Shown: positions 58,486-64,000 of the stretch, piece after piece
How the letters are laid out: the number at the start of each line of letters is the position of its first letter
Position numbering within the stretch: the stretch's first letter is position 1
Assembly: GCA_006503535.1 (NCBI GenBank)
Contig: QYRS01000008.1
Span: 1,178,001 to 1,242,000 of the forward strand
Length of the DNA stretch: 64,000 nt
Reading direction: 5' to 3'
From: Arthrinium phaeospermum
Taxonomy: Eukaryota > Ascomycota > Sordariomycetes > Amphisphaeriales > Apiosporaceae
The notes under the pieces: generated by a model
The model's database searches: none
What the model was told of the DNA's origin: nothing
What the model saw: the letters and a program-made list of their open reading frames with translations, nothing else
Translations under genes and position numbers: made by a program

Positions 58486-59400
58486 GCCTCATCCCGGATG
58501 TGTTGCTAGAGGTACAGTCATGGGAATTGGCGGAAAACCAATCAATTGATGACAGGAAAGTCCGAACTTTGGGAAACTTTGGAGGCAATAATGGGATTTG
58601 GAAAGCTTAACAGTGACGACATTGAATTGCTTGGTGCCATTTCTGGCTCAAGCTTTCATGCAGGGGGGTGTCCCCCATCCGATTGACTGGGTGTGGCTTG
58701 AAACGGGGTGGCTTGACGGGGGTGATTTGCAGATGACTAATGACCTGCAGCAACGTCTCAACGTCTGTTGTCAGGGGTTGCTTAACTCAGGGGCTTGCAC
58801 ACGCCGGCAAAACCTACAGTAAGATGGAAGATTGAAGGAGGAAAGATTAGAATGTGCGCTTTATTCCCTTGAATGTGCTCATTTCGAAACACTTCATCTA
58901 AAGCGATATGGTCAAGTCTGTCTATCATTGCATCCTCCTGGATTGAAAGTCGGACCCCTGGTTCGTGACAGAGCTCTTTGGTGTTGCATTTGTGCAGGCG
59001 AGATCAATCGGTCTAGATATCTTTGGTTCGATTAGATGGATCAATAATACCTCGGATATATGGAGCATAGGACGGAGGAACGCTCGGGAATGGGTCGTTC
59101 AGCGGTGAGAGCTTGATATACAGTTGCACACCCTGGACTGTGCGTGCCATAGGTTGACTGAAACTTATTTAGTGGCCATCTGTTTCTTGGGCTTCTTGAT
59201 TCGCTTGTAAGAGTAGTATTCATCGTTACTCACGTCGTCTTCGCCTATGTTGACTCCTGTATTCAATACTCTCTCGAGTTGTCAAGTATTTATGTTGCTT
59301 TAAGTTGCAATCTCCTCTTCGCAGTAACACCAACCCAAAAAGCCTTCCCTTCTTTACGCCCACCATCACTCCGCAACAACATCCTGAGCATCACAACAAC
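58486..59400. promoter_or_regulatory. divergent promoter region J-protein / CVNH gene
   Basis: 915 bp between divergent starts. No gene supported. Confidence 0.5.
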
Positions 59401-59955
59401 ATGCAGACTTTCAAGATCCTCATCGCCATGTGCCTTGGCATCACGTCAGTGGTGGCCGACTCCAGCAGTGGCAACTTCACCTTGCACTGCCCCATCTGGT
59501 TCCTCTCGGATTCTGGAAACCAGCTGACTGCCAAGTGTAACGACGATAACTGGATGCCTACTTGCAGCCAGCTCGATCTCAACCAGTAGGTGATACCCAA
59601 TCAACCGGCGGTATCAATCTACGACAACGTGAGGAGTTACTAACAGAACCGACTGCAGGTGCCTCGAGAACCAGGACGGTGCTCTGAACTGGGCTGCTTC
59701 CGGCAAGGCATTTGACAACGGATGCAGCTCTTGCACGCTCACAACCAACGCCAACATTCATTGCTCGTGCCTGTCCAGCGATGGCAAGAAGAGCTTCGAT
59801 GCTGTCAAGGACTTGAGTAAGCTGGCACCTACATCACTTCGGCCTTTGAAACGGAGACTAACGCGTATTGTCCTGCAGACGAGAACGTTTTCAGCCATAA
59901 CGGTTACCTGGGCTGTTTCGGCTTCCAGGGGGCCAACTGCACTCGCAGCTCTTAG
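59401..59955 (+). CDS. secreted cyanovirin-N homology (CVNH) lectin
   Basis: Exons 59401-59585, 59659-59816 and 59879-59955 give 139 aa. A signal peptide (MQTFKILIAMCLGITSVVA) precedes a single CVNH domain. Family features: 'NFTLHCPIWFL' first strand, 'LTAKCNDDN', 'SQLDLNQCLENQDGALNW' (the LDLN...N.dG.L motif) and the equivalent second half 'NIHCSCLSSDGKKSFDAVKDLNENVFSHNGYLGCFG'. Ten or so cysteines suggest several disulfides, more than cyanovirin itself. CVNH proteins bind high-mannose glycans; in fungi many are extracellular, with roles in self or non-self glycan recognition still unclear. Ends 'ANCTRSS' with an N-glycosylation site. Confidence 0.88.
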
Positions 59956-60931
59956 AGTTTCTTTGGGGAGCCGCAACCGGGTCCTAGGAATCGCCATATG
60001 TTTGATCAAGGGCGAACACTCATGACGGAATGTGTCCAACGATCAGAGGTAATGGATGTGTACACAAGCGATGCCATGCTACAACTCTAGAAGCTTGTAT
60101 CTATCTAGGCAGTTCTAGATCATTCAAGGGCTTCCTCAACAATGAGTGGGCATTGAGTACGCCATAGGCAGGATGCCATAGCTGATGAACAAGCAACAGT
60201 CCAGAAAGCTGTCCATGATTCCTTTTGAGTGGCGATTCAAAGTCATACGCAGAGACATGGTAAACGATTGGTGATAAAGAGCCTCATAGATGTAGCTAGA
60301 CACCAAAACATGTATTGAGACTGTCAATTGAAATTCCAAGGCTCATGTGAGGGTCTGCGTGAATATTGAGGCCTATTGGTTTCCCTTACAGACGACAACT
60401 GACATGGAGTTGGCCTCGTCCTTACGATAGTGATAATTTCCTGGGGACATGAAATGAGAGCATTAATCTGGTTCGCGCTTAAGATTTTGGAACCTTTGCC
60501 CTGGATACTTTGCTTCCAGGTGTGATAACAATAACCAGCATATCTGTTTAGTACCATTGAATAGAACCAGACCATATGAATTCCCAGGCAGGGTTGGTAA
60601 TTGATTAGGTACCTACACGTATCTACCCAGGCATCTCATGGCAGTGGAATAATGCAACAGGTAGCTCTTAATGATCCAGTGACCACGGAACCTGTTCCCC
60701 ACGACCACCTTGACTTATTCCCTGCACTGGTTCAACTACTGACGAGTGGAACTCATCTGTTTCCCGCGACAACCTTAACCTTTTCCCTGTGTTGGTTCAT
60801 TTACTGACGAGTGGAATAACCTGTTCCCCACGACAACCTTAACCTATTGCCCTGTGTTGGTTTAACTACCAATGGAATAGTCTGTTCCTTCCATCCCTAC
60901 CTTAAAACATCCACCCAGTCGCATCATCACC
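59956..60931. promoter_or_regulatory. upstream region of tandem paralogue 1
   Basis: 976 bp. The distal part is AT-rich without genes. The proximal 300 bp contain the 19-nt motif shared with paralogue 2 and a tandem repeat (separate entry). Confidence 0.5.
60687..60892 (+). repeat. 61-65-bp tandem repeat, about 3.3 copies
   Basis: Units start at 60687, 60748, 60813 and 60874 (last truncated). Each begins 'ggaa', then 'ctgttccc', 'acgac.accttaac', 'ttccctg.gttggtt.a' and 'actgacgagt'. The block ends ~40 bp before the start codon of the F-box-like gene at 60932, so it lies in its promoter or leader. Confidence 0.85.
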
Positions 60932-62438
60932 ATGCCTGTCTCTGCCCTGGACGCTCCTCATCCAAAAAAGGATGTCACGCAGCGTAATGCCGGATCATCT
61001 CATCTCTTGAAGCTTCCTTTGGAGGTATGTTCACAAATATCCTTTGTTGGCACACTTGAGACTAACCATACAGGTCCGCCTCATGATTTATGAGTACGCC
61101 ACTCAGATTGACGAGCCTATCTGGCCCAAACAGGTGACCCAAGGCTCCAATAAGTTCACATTGGATTTGCCAAGCAAACTGGTGGTCACCCAGCTGGCCC
61201 GTACTTGCAGGATGATCTACCATGACATGCAAGCCAAACCGGTCTTCTACCGTGTCAACAGTTTCGTTTTCCCGCATCGGACGGCTTTGCACGTCTTTCT
61301 GGCCGCCATCACACCGGCACGAAGAGGCAGCATCCGCCAGATCACACTCCTCAAACATTATCACTATGTCTCTGGCCGTCCAACAATTGGCCAGGATGGC
61401 GAACTGTTGCCATTATTGCAGCAGTGCTCCGATCTTCGGCAGCTACTCTTGCGTGTGAGCTCTTCAACGGTGCGTTTGGGCTTTCACAACGATCCCCTCG
61501 CCTTGGTAGGGGAGGATATCGATGCCCTCTTGGAGTGGTTGGCCACAATGCAACAAAGTAACGATATCTCTTTCCTGAACATCCCAGGATTCAAAATTAC
61601 ACTCGAACGTCGCCTGTTTGATCTAAGTGGACACGGCGCTTTCTCTGGAATCAACAGAGTCAACGATAAAATCTTGAAGGTGGTAATTGGAACAGATTGG
61701 AGCCCTGCTACGCTAGCAGGCAACCTTGCCGAAATGGTGCGCCAGCGATTCGGAGCAACAATCTTGAAGATCGGCGCAATTCTCTCCCAAAAACCCGCGG
61801 CCGTTTCAGAGGCTACGAGCGAACAGCTTATAAATAGCATCGCAGCAGCCGGCATCCATTTCCCAGGAGAAGACCGGGTTCATCTGAACCGTCTGGGCAG
61901 TGACATTGGCTCCGTGTCCTCACGGACACGGCAGCGTTGCAATACGGCCATGCTCAACGCCTCCAGTGGTACGATCGAAAGAGCAATTGGCAAGTACGAT
62001 GCAGAGGGATTGTTGACCGCACAGTTTTCTATCCATGACATTAGATCGGTCGAGTCTGGAATAGAGTGTGAAATCTCTCACAGTGGGGGACCGAAGTCCT
62101 GGGAACCACTTCACGCCGTGGTCACGGAATCGGGCATTCATCAGTTGCAGCAAGTGTACAAGAAAAAGCTGAGAAGATTGGAGACCGGCGATAGTCAAGT
62201 GATGGAGAGCCTGCCACGGCCTGGGGATATCATACATGTCATGGACGCATATGCCAACGACCCCGGAACCTACAGGCATAAGCTCGTCTTAGAGGGTTAC
62301 CGGCGTAACTGGACGGAGATCCAAGCGACATACGACGGGCTTATGAAGTATTGGGCGCTGGGGGACAACGAGGAAGACCCTCTACCCAAGGAGAAGAAAA
62401 CCTTGGGGCCTGTTACGCGCAGCCAACGAAAGAAGTGA
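60932..62438 (+). CDS. F-box-like fungal protein, tandem paralogue 1
   Basis: Exons 60932-61024 and 61074-62438 give 485 aa. It starts MPVSALDAPHPKKDVTQRNAG; the fungal F-box-like block is 'LLKLPLE' joined across a 49-nt intron to 'VRLMIYEYATQID', followed by 'LARTCRMIYHDMQAKPVFYRVNSFVF' and 'LAAITPARRGSIRQI'. The rest is a leucine-rich helical region without a named domain, ending in a basic tail (RSQRKK). The gene at 63194 is a clear paralogue with the same intron position and phase. Function unknown; such families may include ubiquitin-ligase adaptors, but no partner can be inferred here. Confidence 0.85.
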
Positions 62439-63193
62439 AGGATTGGGTACGATGCGTCCCTGGATGGAGTGATATTAAATCACCAAGAGTAATAGAAGGC
62501 ATCACGATTGGGGCGAGGAGTTTGCATACCATCAGACCTATCCTTGGAGTCTGAGATTTGTACGATGTAGATTAGAGACCGTCACGGGGGGCTAACAATG
62601 CTGATTTACGCATAATATCAGCATAATCGGAGCCTTGCATCACATATTTTCCATTGAATATTTGCCAGGAGGACGTGACAATAGGACAGGTACCTAATCA
62701 CTTCTACTGACTCAAGTTGCTTATTAAATAGAGGGAGCATAAATGGTATTTCCCTCATGGCGAAAGGGCTGCTTTTGGTATGATACATCGTGTGAATAAT
62801 CGGTAGGCCAGTTTATCTAATCGTGGGAACAGCATTTACGCCATCAAGAGGATAGAATAGCTGATTGAATAGCTGATCTGACCGCGGGAAGGTTGTGGAA
62901 TAATAACAGGCAGATACTTACTGCAATTGTTGCCTGTTCATTAGGGCCACATTCTGTTGCCCAGTTCTGATACCACTGAGGGAGGAACGACCTGTTTACT
63001 GCCTTCATATCAAGGTTATCAAGCAACCATTCCACCACGCGGCACTCACCCTGCACTCACCTTCACCTTTCGATCCTACTTAAATTCTAGCAGGTACCTA
63101 CATGTATCTAACCTCATCTGCTGTCATTCATACTTTTTCACCTTCACCTCGGTGATCCTGTCAAAACCCTTCTTCACCTACCACCGTTCCACC
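62439..63193. promoter_or_regulatory. spacer between tandem paralogues
   Basis: 755 bp, AT-rich. Near its end (63092-63110) sits 'aggtacctacatgtatcta', nearly identical to 60607-60625 upstream of paralogue 1. A piece resembling the tandem repeat unit ('ggaacgacctgttt') lies at about 62983. Confidence 0.55.
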
Positions 63194-64000
63194 ATGTCTG
63201 TCATCGCTGCCATGGGTGCTCCTCACCCCAAGCAGGATGTCACCCAGCGTAATGCTGGGGCATCTCCTCTGCTCAAGATTCCTCTGGAGGTAAGTTGCCC
63301 AATTGTGATTAACAATTTTCATCGGAGACTAATTTTACGCAGACTCGACTGATGATCTACGAGTTTGCCGTTGAGGTTGATACGCCGGTATCTCCTGTTC
63401 AAATGGGCAAAGGGTCTAATAAGTTCAGCTGGGACGGCCGCTCTTCTGGTATCCTGTCTGGTAGATCGGGCTACAAACCGTCATCTAACCTGACCGTTAC
63501 CGAGCTGGCTCGCACTTGCAGGATGATTTATCATGATCTGGAAGCTAAGCCTGTCTTCTATCGCACCAACAGCTTTCGATTCACATACAGTGATGATCTG
63601 CACACCTTTCTGGCTGCCATTACGCCAGAAAGAAGAGGTAGCATACGCCGATTGGAAGTCGACCATTCCGAGCGCTTCCATGAATGGAATGACTATGACA
63701 AGGTCATGCCACTGCTGCTCCAGTGCCACGATCTACGGCAACTAAACTTCCAGATTGGGGATGACTGGGGCTGGTACAATTTGCTGTTTCCTCATTCCGA
63801 CCCGATCTCATTACTGAGAAGCCAACTGGATAATTGCCTACAGGTGATAACGGGAACACCGTACGACGATCCGAGTTTCATCATGCATGCGCCAGGCTTT
63901 CAGTTGGTACTAAATCGTACATTCGAAGATATGATGGGCAAGCGTACTGGCAGCATCATCATTGGTCCCAACTGGGACAATTCCGAGTTGCAAGGTGATC
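63194..64000 (+). CDS. F-box-like fungal protein, tandem paralogue 2 (3' end cut by window)
   Basis: Exon 1 63194-63289, exon 2 from 63343 and open to the window end (251 complete codons seen). N-terminus MSVIAAMGAPHPKQDVTQRNAG, then 'PLLKIPLE' joined across a 53-nt intron to 'TRLMIYEFAVEVD'. The shared block 'LARTCRMIYHDLEAKPVFYRTNSFRF' and 'LAAITPERRGSIRRL' matches paralogue 1. It carries an insert 'WDGRSSGILSGRSGYKPSSN' absent from paralogue 1. Downstream of residue ~130 the two diverge strongly, though 'MPLLLQCHDLRQL' and 'APGFQLVLNRTF' still align. Function unknown. Confidence 0.83.

Overview
The window is nuclear DNA of a filamentous ascomycete, most likely a sordariomycete. Nearly every gene is broken by short introns of about 50-80 nt with GTAAGT/GTATGT-type donors and CTAAC/CTGAC-like branch points. 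Gene families are typically fungal: RCO-1/Tup1 corepressor, Hsp98, Pbn1, Kri1, an AA9 polysaccharide monooxygenase and a fungal rhodopsin-domain receptor-like protein. Exon coordinates were built by hand from splice sites, reading-frame phase and recognisable protein continuity. No search was run, so family names rest on recognised motifs.

Layout: 1-10.6 kb is housekeeping: the 3' part of rco-1 (+), RNase MRP subunit Rmp1 (-), a nine-exon Trm732/THADA gene (-), and Tim23 (+) sharing a divergent promoter with Trm732. 10.6-23.2 kb is looser: an APH-fold kinase-like gene, a doubtful small gene, a low-complexity gene with a likely GC-AG intron, a secreted metallophosphoesterase and an AA9 LPMO. 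23.2-31.6 kb is accessory: a repeat-rich gene-free stretch, an F-box-like protein, a seven-helix rhodopsin-domain protein and an unrecognised helical-barrel-like gene. 32-41 kb holds a photolyase-family gene with an altered FAD loop, Hsp98, mitochondrial mL67/Mhr1 and a sulfotransferase-like gene. 43-58.5 kb is mostly cell-biology genes: prolyl 4-hydroxylase, Pbn1, a RING/RS-domain protein, Rab5, Kri1, VDAC and a J-domain protein. 59-64 kb holds a secreted cyanovirin-N lectin and two tandem F-box-like paralogues, the second cut by the window edge.

Themes: four genes serve mitochondria (Tim23, mL67, VDAC, and possibly the J-protein) and three serve RNA or ribosome biogenesis (Rmp1, Trm732, Kri1). 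Three adjacent or nearby secreted products (phosphoesterase, AA9, CVNH lectin) suit a saprotroph that degrades plant biomass. I see no secondary-metabolite cluster, no intact transposon, no tRNA or rRNA gene and no CRISPR. The points most worth following are the photolyase-family protein missing part of its conserved flavin loop, two mitochondrial genes with stop-free introns whose length is a multiple of three, and the tandem F-box-like pair whose promoters share a motif but differ by a tandem-repeat block.
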